Of a DNA stretch of 64,000 bases, positions 36,168-44,549 are shown in pieces. Numbering within the stretch: the stretch's first letter is position 1; each line of letters starts with the position of its first letter. The stretch is from JADJPO01 sp963750395 (GTDB lineage Bacteria > Actinomycetota > Actinomycetes > Actinomycetales > Kineosporiaceae). The notes beneath the pieces are model-generated. The model was given only the letters and a program-made list of their open reading frames with translations, ran no database searches and was not told the DNA's origin. Location of the stretch: positions 1 to 64,000 of the forward strand of contig CAVVQM010000017.1 of the NCBI GenBank assembly GCA_963750395.1. Direction: 5' to 3'. Made by a program: the position numbers and the translations under genes.

Positions 36168-36749
36168 ATGACAGAGGCCGCGATCGCGGGGTACAGCTAC
36201 GGTTCCGTGCAGACATCCCCCGTCACCATGGACGAGCTCTCACTTCTTCGGGCCAGCGTGTTGTTCGGGCCGGAGGACGAGGAGGCGTTGCGCGAGGCGG
36301 GCGCCATCCTGGCCGATCAGGTGGAGCAGGTGCTCGACGTCTGGTACGGCTTCGTCGGTGGCAATCCGCAGTTACTCGCCGACTTCTCCACGCCGGAGGG
36401 GGAGCCGATCGGGGACTACCTGGCCGGTGTGCGCGGGCGATTCGGGCAGTGGATCCGGGACACGTGCGAACGCCCGTACGACGAGGCGTGGCTGGCGTAC
36501 CAGCACGAGATCGCGCTTCGCCACACACCGAGCCGCAAGAATCGCACCGATGGGGTGGCATCGACCCCGCACGTGCCGCTGCGGTATCTGATCGCGCTGA
36601 TCTATCCGATCACCGCCACCATCAGGCCGTTCCTGGCCGCCGACGGCAGTGCGGCTGAGCGGGTCGAGGCGATGCACGAGGCGTGGCGCAAGTCGGTGAC
36701 CCTGCAGATCGCGTTGTGGTCGCGGGCCTACGCCCCGGATCTGTGGTGA
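36168..36749 (+). CDS. Protoglobin-domain heme protein
   Basis: The 193-residue protein matches single-domain protoglobins and globin-coupled sensor heads along its length: LRASVLFGPEDEEALREAG, QVLDVWYGFVGGNPQLLADF, YDEAWLAYQHEIALRHTPS (with the heme-binding proximal histidine in this region) and PLRYLIALIYPITATIRPFL. It has no output domain of its own. A GGAAGGGGG ribosome site precedes the ATG and its stop overlaps the marR start (GTGA). The genes are thus coupled, and the globin probably senses or handles O2, NO or CO in conjunction with the regulator. Confidence 0.9.
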   Translation: MTEAAIAGYSYGSVQTSPVTMDELSLLRASVLFGPEDEEALREAGAILADQVEQVLDVWYGFVGGNPQLLADFSTPEGEPIGDYLAGVRGRFGQWIRDTCERPYDEAWLAYQHEIALRHTPSRKNRTDGVASTPHVPLRYLIALIYPITATIRPFLAADGSAAERVEAMHEAWRKSVTLQIALWSRAYAPDLW

Positions 36750-37378
36750 CACCACCGAGTCACCAGCACACACGAGAACCGGGCGATCGCATCGACTCCC
36801 GGCTCACCGACGCCCTGGAACGGGTCGGCCACGTGCTGCGCACCCGGTTGCGCGCCGTGGCGGCAGAGCACGGACTATCCCCGATCCAGGCGCAACTGCT
36901 GTTGCGTATCGCGGCCGTGGAGCAGCAGGACCGGGAGCCGGCCCGGCTGGCCGACTGGTTCGACGTCTCCCGTCCGACCGTCAGTGACGCCACCGCGGCC
37001 CTGCGGCGCAAGGATCTCCTGATCGATGAACCGGTCCCGGGGGATCGACGTCGAAGCCGCCTGGTCCTCACACCCAGTGGCCGGTCTGTGGCCGAACGGC
37101 TGGACGGGTGGGACGAGCCGGTCCGGGCCGAGATGGCCGCCCTGCCGGCGTCGGCCCAGGGCGACACCCTCGAACTCCTGCTCGGACTGATCGGGCGGAT
37201 GCAGAGGTCCGGGCTGATCAGCGTGGCGCGCACCTGCACCACCTGCCGGTTCTACCGTCCGCCGGGCGAGCGGAGATCTGTTGGGCATTGCGCCCTGCTG
37301 GACGCCCCGTTGCCGCCCGAGGCGCTACGGCTCGACTGCCCAGACCACGATCGGGCGCACGCTCACCCGCAGAAGTAG
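36746..37378 (+). CDS. MarR-family regulator with cysteine-rich C-terminus
   Basis: This 210-residue protein has a MarR winged helix (LSPIQAQLLLRIAAVEQQDR, LADWFDVSRPTVSDATAALR, VPGDRRRSRLVLTPSGR), then a dimerisation helix. The last 50 residues contain four conserved-looking cysteines and histidines: CTTCRFY, GHCALLDAP and LDCPDHD. That spacing suggests a zinc or iron-sulfur site, which would make the repressor sensitive to metal, NO or oxidation. It is co-translated with the protoglobin gene and probably acts at 36133-36145. The cluster type is inferred only from cysteine spacing. Confidence 0.85.
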   Translation: MTPPSHQHTREPGDRIDSRLTDALERVGHVLRTRLRAVAAEHGLSPIQAQLLLRIAAVEQQDREPARLADWFDVSRPTVSDATAALRRKDLLIDEPVPGDRRRSRLVLTPSGRSVAERLDGWDEPVRAEMAALPASAQGDTLELLLGLIGRMQRSGLISVARTCTTCRFYRPPGERRSVGHCALLDAPLPPEALRLDCPDHDRAHAHPQK

Positions 37379-37947
37379 CCGGGGGGAGACGAGGTCCGTG
37401 ACAGGAAGCGATCACGGACGGGTCGAGTCTGCGCGGGGGAGTCGGACATGCCCAGGTCGTCGAGCCTGTGACGGCAATGCTCCAGGAACTCGCTCATCGG
37501 GGCACCCTGATCGTCCCGATCCGGGACCATCTCGGCGAGCAATGCATGTATCACCCGATACCGAGCTCGGAGATCCTCGAGGGCCTCCTCGGGTGAAGCG
37601 TGAGCAGCGCTGGCCCCGAGCATCGCGGGTAGTTCGGCATGGCTGTGCAGCACCTCTCGACCCACTTCGATGAGCTGCGCGAGATCCTCAGCCAGCCAGT
37701 CCCGCCAGGGAGGTTCCCGACCGTCGTCCAGCGTGGGTTGGTTCGCTCCGTCAAGGCTGGCGGCTCCCACTGTGACCAGAAGGGCATCGAGCTGCAGATC
37801 CAGGCACAGACGGAGGAGGTGGGATCGGCCGTCGGTCTGTTGCGTGGTCCGCTGCTGCAGGTCCTGCTGGCCCGCTCGAGCGCGGGGGGAAGGCGGCGTT
37901 GGAGGGGCGTGACCGGCCAAGGCGCGGTCGGGCATGAGAGACACCAT
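37363..37947 (-). CDS. Helical protein of unknown function
   Basis: This 194-residue protein has a proline-rich start (residues 1-30), a helical core (LLRLCLDLQLDALLVTVGAA, WLAEDLAQLIEVGREVLHSH, EEALEDLRARYRVIHALLAE) and an acidic middle. I do not recognise the family; the alternating helices and a few histidines would suit a DinB- or hemerythrin-like bundle, but the evidence is thin. The ATG at 37947 has AGGAG upstream and was chosen over a longer frame. Its last 16 bases overlap the convergent marR end. Confidence 0.6.
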   Translation of the reverse strand: MVSLMPDRALAGHAPPTPPSPRARAGQQDLQQRTTQQTDGRSHLLRLCLDLQLDALLVTVGAASLDGANQPTLDDGREPPWRDWLAEDLAQLIEVGREVLHSHAELPAMLGASAAHASPEEALEDLRARYRVIHALLAEMVPDRDDQGAPMSEFLEHCRHRLDDLGMSDSPAQTRPVRDRFLSRTSSPPGYFCG

Positions 37948-38198
37948 TGACTCCTGAGAAACCCGGGATTGGCACGACCAGAACGGGAACTGTCGTGAGG
38001 GGCTGTGGTCCCAACCACCATCAACCGTACAAGCCGCCTCCGCGGCAGGTAAAGATGTCAACTCGGACGGTTCGGGTGCGAACGAGACCAGGGCGCCCGA
38101 GCTACACGAGGTGTTCGGTGTGTGGGCGGGGTCCAAGGTCATGGGTGCTCCCCCTGGGCGGACACGTAGCTTGGGATGACCGCAAGGGTGAGGAAGTG

Positions 38199-39002
38199 AT
38201 GGCCATGCTGTCTGCTCGGTCATCCCTGGAGCGCGCGGTGCTGACGACGAACGCCGAGGTCGGTCGACCCGACCGGCCGGTGGGTCTGAGCGAACTGATT
38301 GACGTCGTGCTCAACGCCTCGCACGTCGAGGAGGTGCTGGGCGTCCTCGCTCACCGGGCCGTGGAGACCATCCATCCCGGGTCGTCCTGCGGCATCACCA
38401 TCCGTCGCTCCGACGGCACGTTGGCCGTGGCCAGCAGCGACGACTTCGCGATGTTCGTTGACCAGTTCCAGCATGAGCTCGGCGAGGGCCCCTGTCTGAG
38501 CGCCCTCGCGCACGGCGAGGTGATCCTGGTGAACGACATGACCACCGAGACGCGCTGGCCGAGATTCCTCGACGTGGCCGCCCGCTTGGGCGTGCAGGCC
38601 GTACTCTGCACGCCGATCTCACTGGAGCGCTCCGCCGCCGGGGTGATCAACCTGTACGCCCGGCGGACGCACGCATTCATCGACGTCCACCGGTGGCGGG
38701 CCACCACCTTCGCCGACCAGACCGGCGGTGTCGTCGGCCTGGCGGTGCGGCTGGCGGAGCAGGTCGAGCTGGCCGAGCAGATGGAAGCGGCGCTGGCGTC
38801 CCGTGCGGTCATCGACCAGGCCATCGGGGTGATCATGGCGCAGAACCGCTGCGCCAAGGACGAGGCCTTCGCGGTGCTACGACGCGCCTCGAGTCACCGG
38901 AACCGCAAGCTGCGCGACATCGCCCAGGACGTCGTCACATCCGTCACGGGTCCGCCCGTGGCCTGGCGACGGCACGGTGCGAGCGGCCAGATCTGTCGCT
39001 GA
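38199..39002 (+). CDS. GAF-ANTAR transcription antiterminator
   Basis: In this 267-residue protein, residues 30-170 form a GAF domain (LNASHVEEVLGVLAHRAVET, HELGEGPCLSALAHGEVILV, PISLERSAAGVINLYAR). The last 70 form an ANTAR helix bundle (EQMEAALASRAVIDQAIGVI, MAQNRCAKDEAFAVLRRASS, HRNRKLRDIAQDVV). ANTAR proteins bind paired hexaloop hairpins in nascent RNA and stop premature termination; the GAF part senses a ligand or redox change. GAGGAAGTG lies just before the ATG. No target hairpin pair was identified next to it. Confidence 0.92.
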   Translation: MAMLSARSSLERAVLTTNAEVGRPDRPVGLSELIDVVLNASHVEEVLGVLAHRAVETIHPGSSCGITIRRSDGTLAVASSDDFAMFVDQFQHELGEGPCLSALAHGEVILVNDMTTETRWPRFLDVAARLGVQAVLCTPISLERSAAGVINLYARRTHAFIDVHRWRATTFADQTGGVVGLAVRLAEQVELAEQMEAALASRAVIDQAIGVIMAQNRCAKDEAFAVLRRASSHRNRKLRDIAQDVVTSVTGPPVAWRRHGASGQICR

Positions 39003-39107
39003 TCCGCGTCAACGGCGACGGGCAGCGCCAGGCAGCCGGAATCGTTGGACTGCCGCACGCCCAAGCAGTGCCGCTGCTACGTCCCTGACCTCACACCGGC
39101 TCCTACC

Positions 39108-40934
39108 ATGATGGTCATGGCCGGTGCCGCCGAGCGGGGTGACCTCGTCCAGGCCTTCGAGACGGCCCGGGCGGCTGGCGACGTCGAGGCGATGGCCCAG
39201 GCTGCGCTGCGCATCGCCGCCGACCGGCGATTCGGTGCCCCGCTCGCGGCACCCGGCTACCTGCACGAGGCGTACGAGCGCTCGGCGGGCCTGCCCAGGG
39301 TGCGGCTCGCCGTCGAGCTGGCCCGTGCCTGGGGGTACGCCAACGAGCCGGACCGTGCCGTTCCCTTCGCGCGGGAGGCGGTGGTGGGGGCCGAGGAGTT
39401 CGGCGACCTGCCGCTCCTGGCTGCCGCGCTCGACGCGCACCTCGTTTCTCACTGGGGTCCCGACGACCTGACGGCACGGTTGACCACGACCGCTCGCCTC
39501 GAAGCGGTCGCGGGGCGGCTCACGGACGTCGAGACCAGGCTGTCCGCGGCGCTGTGGCGCCTCACGACCGCGCTCGAGAGCCTCGACGTCGTCGCGGTCC
39601 GGCGCCAGCTTCGTGTCCTGGAGGACCTCGCGCACGAGAGCGGGGCGGCACGCGTGGAGATGTTCGCCGCCTCGCGCCAGGGGATGTACGCACTGGTCGT
39701 CGGGGACCTGGAGCTCGCCGGACGGCTCTTGGGCGACGTGAGGCGCGCCGGGGCCGGCGCCGGCGAGCCGGACACCAAGGCACTGGCCCACGTCCTGACG
39801 TCCGGGGTCGCTATGCAGACCGGTGACACGTCCGCTCTCGCCGGGGAGGCGGCCGCGTACGAGGTCTTCGCGCTGAAGCACGGCATTCGGTCGATCCTCG
39901 CCGAGGCATCGTTGCTATGGCTCCGCGCCGGGTCGACCGAGCGCGCCGCTGCCCTTCTGGAACAGGTCATCGCCGGTGGCTTGTCGCGCGTCCCCAAGGA
40001 CGTCGATTGGCTGCTCACCGTCACGACGGCCACAGAGATCGCTGCCCGGACAGGTGCGCTCGACATTGCCCGGGACGCCGTGGACCTGCTGCCGCCCTAC
40101 GCGGGACGGGGCGTCGTCAATGCGGGCGGCGTGGCCTTCGTCGGCGTCGTCGACGACTACCTCCGGATGGCCTGTACGGCCCTCGGCCGCGAGGAGGACG
40201 CTTCCCGATGGGCGAGGCAGGCGTTCGCCGGATACCGCAGGCTCGGCGCGCGGTGGTGGGTGCAGCGGCTCCAAGCTGAGGGTCCGCACGACCGGCGGAT
40301 GGATCGCTCGGCGACAGAGGCGTCGGCCGACGTGGAGCGACCGGCGACGCGGCTCGTCCTCGCGCCGTCCGGCGACGACATCTGGCTCATCGGTCCGGAC
40401 GGCCGCTCGTTCCCCACGCGGGCCGTGAAGGGGTTCCGATACCTGCGGCTCCTCCTGGCTCGGCCCCGTGTCGAGGTCACGGCCCTGGATCTGGCCGCTG
40501 CCGTTGCCGGCCATGGCTCGACGAGCCAGCCCGACCTCGGCGAAGTCCTTGACCGTCGCGCGCTCGCGGCGTACCGGCGCCGCGTCGCCGAGTTGGACGC
40601 GGAGCTGTCCGAGGCGCGCGATTGGGCCGATGACGGGCGCACCGCACAGCTCAGCGCCGAGCGTGGCTTCCTGCTGGACGAGATCGCCGCGGCAACGGGT
40701 CTCCATGGCCGACCCCGGGTCACAGGTGCGACCGCCGAGCGGGCCCGGGTGGCCGTCCAGAAGTCCGTCGTGGCCGCCATTCGGCGAATCGAGGAGCTCG
40801 ACCCGTCGACGGGCCGCCTGCTCCGCGACACCATCCGCACGGGGACGGCATGCAGCTATCAACCTGACCCCGGTCGTGCGGTCACCTGGGTGCTGGATCT
40901 GCCGCCCGGTCCCCTGGGGCGCGGTCGGGAGTGA
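39108..40934 (+). CDS. Large TPR-like regulatory protein with C-terminal winged-helix-like domain
   Basis: The 608-residue protein is almost wholly helical. Residues 1-410 consist of TPR-like pairs (LVQAFETARAAGDVEAMAQA, LARAWGYANEPDRAVPFARE). After a short linker a domain begins at about 415 with LVLAPSGDDIWLIGPDGRSF, containing FRYLRLLLARPRVEVTALDL. A coiled segment (YRRRVAELDAELSEARDW) follows. The end, AIRRIEELDPSTGRLLRDTI and RTGTACSYQPD, resembles the output domain found in several actinobacterial ATPase-type regulators; no P-loop is present here. It probably binds DNA or a partner protein but I cannot name the target. Start ATG at 39108, 39111 or 39117. Confidence 0.7.
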   Translation: MMVMAGAAERGDLVQAFETARAAGDVEAMAQAALRIAADRRFGAPLAAPGYLHEAYERSAGLPRVRLAVELARAWGYANEPDRAVPFAREAVVGAEEFGDLPLLAAALDAHLVSHWGPDDLTARLTTTARLEAVAGRLTDVETRLSAALWRLTTALESLDVVAVRRQLRVLEDLAHESGAARVEMFAASRQGMYALVVGDLELAGRLLGDVRRAGAGAGEPDTKALAHVLTSGVAMQTGDTSALAGEAAAYEVFALKHGIRSILAEASLLWLRAGSTERAAALLEQVIAGGLSRVPKDVDWLLTVTTATEIAARTGALDIARDAVDLLPPYAGRGVVNAGGVAFVGVVDDYLRMACTALGREEDASRWARQAFAGYRRLGARWWVQRLQAEGPHDRRMDRSATEASADVERPATRLVLAPSGDDIWLIGPDGRSFPTRAVKGFRYLRLLLARPRVEVTALDLAAAVAGHGSTSQPDLGEVLDRRALAAYRRRVAELDAELSEARDWADDGRTAQLSAERGFLLDEIAAATGLHGRPRVTGATAERARVAVQKSVVAAIRRIEELDPSTGRLLRDTIRTGTACSYQPDPGRAVTWVLDLPPGPLGRGRE

Positions 40935-41283
40935 GTCTGCCCCCGAGGGCGTCTTGGCTGGGCAGCAGGGTTGCCTGGTGGTGAACGAGACGCCATCCGG
41001 CGGGGTGACGCACCCACAGGGACGTGCGTCGTGCTCGCCGCTCGGCTCGATCCGAGTCCCAACGGACCATGATCAGGTTCTCGCCGATCATGCGAGCGGT
41101 CATGTCCAGGACGTCGATGTTCGGGCCGTCCACCTCGTGGGAGCGCAGGTGTTCCAGTGTCGACTCCCGGTTCCATACCCGTCCCGAGGCGCCGATCTCC
41201 TCGAAGTCGTCGGCGAGCAGTGCGCGCATCCGGCCCGGGTTGCGGCGGCAGGCATCCGTCTGCAGCTCGCGCTCCAGCTCCAT
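40882..41283 (-). CDS. DUF4440/SnoaL-like NTF2-fold protein
   Basis: This 133-residue protein begins MELERELQTDACRRNPGRMR and continues ALLADDFEEIGASGRVWNRE, ARMIGENLIMVRWDS and LWVRHPAGWRLVHHQATLLP. It is the cone-shaped NTF2 fold of DUF4440 proteins, which often bind or modify small hydrophobic molecules. The C-terminal 25 residues overlap the 3' end of the convergent TPR gene and may be an extension caused by loss of the original stop. An in-frame GTG at 41340 would add 19 residues. Confidence 0.75.
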   Translation of the reverse strand: MELERELQTDACRRNPGRMRALLADDFEEIGASGRVWNRESTLEHLRSHEVDGPNIDVLDMTARMIGENLIMVRWDSDRAERRARRTSLWVRHPAGWRLVHHQATLLPSQDALGGRLTPDRAPGDRAADPAPR

Positions 41284-41420
41284 GACCCGGTCGAGATCCT
41301 CGTCGTCCAGCGTCAGCCTCCCTCCCACGATCTGCAGCAGCGACGCTGCCTCACGAAGCCTTCTGCTTGCTGCTCGACTCACTGAGTTGCCCGGCGAGCG
41401 GTCATCACCCTTGTCACAAG

Positions 41421-41440
41421 TGGTACTGTTTCTCGTACCA
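41421..41440 (+). promoter_or_regulatory. Operator of the YefM-YoeB operon
   Basis: TGGTAC and GTACCA form a perfect 6-bp inverted repeat with an 8-bp spacer, ending 20 bases before the antitoxin start and covering the -10 candidate (TACTGT). YefM antitoxins repress by binding palindromes of this kind in their own promoter. Confidence 0.65.
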
Positions 41441-41460
41441 GAACTCCGGAGGAGGTCGTC

Positions 41461-41712
41461 GTGGCGATCACGGCCAGCGAAGCCCGCAAGAACCTGTTCC
41501 CGCTCATCCAGCGTGTCAACGACGACCGCACCCCCGTCGAGATCACCTCCCGCCACGGTGATGCCGTCCTGATGTCCCGAGCCGACTACGACGCCCTGGA
41601 GGAGACCGCGCACCTCCTGCGGGCCCCGGCGAACGCGCGCCGCCTGATCGAGAGTCTGCAGCAGGCCATGACCGGGCAGCGGGAAACCCACGACCTGGCA
41701 TCGTGCGACTAG
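41461..41712 (+). CDS. yefM: YefM-type antitoxin (Phd/YefM family)
   Basis: The 83-residue protein starts MAITASEARKNLFPLIQRVN, the DNA-binding half of Phd/YefM antitoxins, followed by PVEITSRHGDAVLMSRADYD. The acidic, probably unfolded tail embraces the toxin. The GTG start has GGAGGAGG upstream. It overlaps the toxin gene by 10 bases, so the two are made together, and it should bind the palindrome at 41421-41440. Confidence 0.95.
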   Translation: MAITASEARKNLFPLIQRVNDDRTPVEITSRHGDAVLMSRADYDALEETAHLLRAPANARRLIESLQQAMTGQRETHDLASCD

Positions 41713-41960
41713 TCTTCACCCCGAACGGATGGCAGGACTACACCTACTGGCTCACCGCCGACCGGACCGTGCTCAAACGCATCAACCGGCTCATCGGGGA
41801 CACCCTGCCCGACCCCACCGCCGGCATCGGCAAGCCCGAACCACTCCGGCACCTGCTCGCTGGGGCCTGGTCACGCCGGATCACAGAGGAACATCGCCTG
41901 GTCTACCTCGTCGACGGCGACGACCTGGTCATCCTGCAGGCTCGCTACCACTACAAGTAG
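41703..41960 (+). CDS. yoeB: YoeB-type mRNA interferase toxin
   Basis: The 85-residue protein spans the whole YoeB fold: FTPNGWQDYTYWLTADRTVL, INRLIGDTLPDPTAGIGKPE, LRHLLAGAWSRRITEEHRLV and the C-terminal ARYHYK. The catalytic Glu and Arg in ITEEHRLVY and the final His-Tyr pair are all present, so the toxin should be active. YoeB cuts mRNA at the ribosomal A site at start or stop codons, and is bound by the adjacent YefM. Confidence 0.95.
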   Translation: MRLVFTPNGWQDYTYWLTADRTVLKRINRLIGDTLPDPTAGIGKPEPLRHLLAGAWSRRITEEHRLVYLVDGDDLVILQARYHYK

Positions 41961-42006
41961 CCATCGGCTACTGCGGTCATCACGCTCGTGGCGGGCGGGA
42001 CTTGGA

Positions 42007-42306
42007 TCACCTGGTTTCGGTGATCTTCGGGCCGTCGGCAGGCTCACCTACTGGCCAGGGCATGACCTGCAGGTCGGACCATTCGGTCGTCCATCGTGCG
42101 GCCTTCTGCTCGTAGACCTCGCGCGGCGCCAGGACGGGATTGGGGCGCAGGCGTTTGACGAAAAGATCCTCGTACCCATGTGGAGCGTACGTCTCGAACC
42201 CGCCTTGAGCGTGGCGAGTGATGCCGTAGCAGCACGTCGTCGAGGCGAAGTGGTCGATCGCGTCGCGTGTGCTCGTGAAGGGTGCCGCGGACGTGCCGAA
42301 CCGCTC
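42007..42306 (-). pseudogene. Nucleotidyltransferase-family (NTP_transf_6) C-terminal fragment
   Basis: The reverse strand reads AIDHFASTTCCYGITRHAQG, GFETYAPHGYEDLFVKRLRP, NPVLAPREVYEQKAARWTTE and WSDLQVMPWP and stops at 42007. This is the C-terminal half of PF06042-type nucleotidyltransferases (RPNPxxAPRxxYxxK). The N-terminal half with the catalytic aspartates is gone; the OmpA-like gene ends 25 bases upstream. No start codon is available. Confidence 0.75.
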
Positions 42307-42330
42307 GCGCCGCGGAGGGTGGCGTGCGAG

Positions 42331-42831
42331 TCAGCGTGCAACTGCGATCACGACGCGACGGTTGGCCTGGCGGTTCGATTCGGAATCGTTCGGCTGCGCC
42401 GGGGAGCTCTCGCCGAAAGCGATCACTCGAACCCGCGACCTGTCCATCCCGCCCTTGTCGACCAGCCACGCCGCGACGGTCGCGGCGCGATGCCGGGACA
42501 GAGCGAGGTTGTAGTCCTCCGACCCGGCGTCGTCCGTGTAGCCCTCCACGCGAACAAGTCCATTGAGGTGGGACTTCTTGATGTCGGCCGCAATGGCCCT
42601 GAGCGCGGGGATGGCGTCGCGGTTGAGCGCCGCGGAGTCGAATTCGAACAGAATGCCCGATGGCGCGATGTAGACCGTCGAGTCCGGGTCCCGGATCACG
42701 GCGGCGCCACCCTCCCAGGCCGCGGCGGGGCCGGGTGGGGAGCGAAGGGCCCTCAGCGACAGCCCGGCGCCCACGACCAGGCCAACAGCGGCCACGATGG
42801 CCGCCACCAGGGCCGCCCTCCGTCGGGGCAT
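42331..42831 (-). CDS. OmpA-like peptidoglycan-binding protein with N-terminal anchor
   Basis: The 166-residue protein has one membrane helix near its start (ALVAAIVAAVGLVVGAGLSL) and an OmpA-family domain in its second half: ILFEFDSAALNRDAIPALRA, VEGYTDDAGSEDYNLALSRH, RAATVAAWLVDKGGMDRSRV and SNRQANRRVVIAV. The NxxLSxxRA and R/N-x-R-R-V motifs that bind meso-diaminopimelate-type peptidoglycan are present. It should be anchored in the membrane and attach to the cell wall. ATG at 42831 follows GGAGG. Confidence 0.9.
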   Translation of the reverse strand: MPRRRAALVAAIVAAVGLVVGAGLSLRALRSPPGPAAAWEGGAAVIRDPDSTVYIAPSGILFEFDSAALNRDAIPALRAIAADIKKSHLNGLVRVEGYTDDAGSEDYNLALSRHRAATVAAWLVDKGGMDRSRVRVIAFGESSPAQPNDSESNRQANRRVVIAVAR

Positions 42832-43164
42832 GCGGACCGTCCTCCAGCGCAAGCGATCGACAAGACACTAACTCGTGATCATGGCCGGGCTCGACCTCGG
42901 ACTCCATCCACCAATCGTTGGAGCCGACCACACTGGCAAACGCCGAACAGCCCGGTACACCCACGTGAGTGCTGGCGGTTGCGGTCTGTGGCTGGGGTGG
43001 GGCGTACAAAGACGTGAGGACAGGCCGGCCCGGATCGGAAGGATCGCAAGTAGGCTGCGGTTGGGCCGCGTCACGGTGGAGTCGAGCATTCGGCCGCCTG
43101 CCAGTCATGACCGGTCGAAGGTATCTGGAAGCGTCACTGTGAGCGATACGAGCGAGAGGTCGGC
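42832..43164. other. Intergenic interval, no gene seen
   Basis: The 330 bases between the divergent OmpA-like gene and the dodecin gene show no supported reading frame. Both promoters should be here; I saw no strong inverted repeat. Confidence 0.45.
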
Positions 43165-43371
43165 ATGAGCGTCTACCGGGTAATTGATGTGATCGGGACG
43201 AGCCCCACCTCCTGGGAGGCGGCGGCGGCGGAGGCCGTCAAGACCGCCGGTGGATCGGTCCGGGACCTGCGGGTTGCCGAGGTGTCCCAGCAGGACATCG
43301 TCATCGGGGACGACGGGGGTCTGGTCTACCGGATCAAGATCCAACTGTCGTTCAAGTACGAGTCGGAGTAG
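43165..43371 (+). CDS. Dodecin family protein
   Basis: The 68-residue protein has the complete dodecin sequence pattern: VYRVIDVIGTSPTSWEAAAA, EAVKTAGGSVRDLRVAEVSQ, QDIVIGDDGGLVYRIKIQLS. Dodecins assemble into hollow 12-mers that store flavins or CoA. The tryptophan that stacks on flavin is present (TSWEAA). It has GAGAGGTCGGC before its ATG and appears to be monocistronic. Confidence 0.95.
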   Translation: MSVYRVIDVIGTSPTSWEAAAAEAVKTAGGSVRDLRVAEVSQQDIVIGDDGGLVYRIKIQLSFKYESE

Positions 43372-43544
43372 CCGGCGCTCGGTGCGCTGTCGATCGAGCC
43401 GGCACTGCCGCGAGTGAAGGGTGTCCCGGAGTACACAGCCCGCTCCCAGCCTCCTCCCGGCTCAGGGACATCCTGCTCGGCGAATCTGGATCCGTTGCAG
43501 ATCACCGGCCGGCAGGACCGGCCACGGTGTCAGGAGGAACGGAC

Positions 43545-43736
43545 ATGTCGACAGTGATGAGTCAGAACATCTGGACGGCGGCGGTCGTCGCGGTCGCCCT
43601 GTTGGCCGTTCTGGTCCCCGCGATGACCTGGGCCGCGGTACGGGTCAGCGGCGAACTGGACCGTGCCGAGATGCGGGGCCTGGTGCGGCGTCCGCATCGG
43701 GTCCCCGGTGGGGCCACACGGGACGGCCGACGGTAG
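43545..43736 (+). CDS. Small single-pass membrane protein
   Basis: This 63-residue protein has one membrane segment (IWTAAVVAVALLAVLVPAMT) and an arginine-rich tail. A strong AGGAGGAAC ribosome site precedes the ATG at 43545, which supports real translation. No family is recognised; function unknown. Confidence 0.6.
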   Translation: MSTVMSQNIWTAAVVAVALLAVLVPAMTWAAVRVSGELDRAEMRGLVRRPHRVPGGATRDGRR

Positions 43737-43826
43737 TCCAGCACTCCGGGGGCGGTGTATGTCCTCGCTTGTCCGGACTCTCTCTTTCCCCGATGTGTCA
43801 CACGCCCGGAACATCTGAAGCCTAGG

Positions 43827-44549
43827 ATGCAGCCGGTGGACTGGACTCATTATCGTGCCGCGTTGTTCGACCTGGACGGCGTGGTCACCCCCACCGCCGA
43901 GGTGCACATGCGGGCCTGGGCGCGCCTGTTCGGCGCCGTCCTGGCCGACCACCCGGGCCAGGCTCCGTACACGGACGCCGACTACTTCGACCACATCGAC
44001 GGCAAGCCCCGGCTCGAGGGGGTCCGGTCGTGGCTCGAGGCGAGGGGCATCGACCTGCCCGAGGGCGGGCCCGAGGACCCGCCCGAGGCCGCGACCGTGA
44101 ACGGGCTCGGCCGGCGCAAGAACGACGAGTTCACCCGTGTGCTGCGCGAGGAGGGGATCGTCGCCTACCCGGGTTCGCTCGCCCTGATCGAACGCCTGCG
44201 CGAGCAGGGCATAGCGATGGCCATCGTGTCGTCCTCACGCAACGCTCCCGAGGTGCTCGCCACCGCCCAGATCGCCCACCTGTTCGACACCGTGATGGAC
44301 GGCGCGGTGGCCGCCGAGCGCGGCCTGGCCGGCAAACCGGCACCGGACACCTTCCTGGCCGCAGCCGCCGATCTCGGGGTGGAGTCGTCGGCGTGCGTGG
44401 TGCTCGAGGACGCCGTCAGCGGCGTCCGGGCCGGCGCCGCCGGGGACTTCGGTCTGGTCGTCGGTGTCGACCGCGGCGTGGGCGCGCAGGTGCTGGACGA
44501 GGCCGGGGCCGACCTGGTCGTCAGCGACCTCGCGGAGCTCCTGCCGTGA
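43827..44549 (+). CDS. HAD-family beta-phosphoglucomutase-like hydrolase
   Basis: This 240-residue HAD protein has motif I in FDLDGVVTPTAEVHMRAW (the nucleophile Asp and acid/base Asp two residues on), a helical cap domain, motif II in MAIVSSSRNAPEVL, the motif III lysine in GLAGKPAPDTFL, and motif IV in VVLEDAVSGVRAGAAG. It is the beta-phosphoglucomutase group, which converts beta-glucose 1-phosphate to glucose 6-phosphate. It overlaps the GH65 gene by four bases (GTGA), and GH65 phosphorylases produce beta-glucose 1-phosphate, so the two act in sequence. Confidence 0.92.
   Translation: MQPVDWTHYRAALFDLDGVVTPTAEVHMRAWARLFGAVLADHPGQAPYTDADYFDHIDGKPRLEGVRSWLEARGIDLPEGGPEDPPEAATVNGLGRRKNDEFTRVLREEGIVAYPGSLALIERLREQGIAMAIVSSSRNAPEVLATAQIAHLFDTVMDGAVAAERGLAGKPAPDTFLAAAADLGVESSACVVLEDAVSGVRAGAAGDFGLVVGVDRGVGAQVLDEAGADLVVSDLAELLP

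Noticed and set aside
44030..44545. N-terminal extension of the GH65 protein by about 170 residues
   Set aside because: It overlaps the HAD gene completely; the GTGA overlap at 44546 gives a natural start matching the family.
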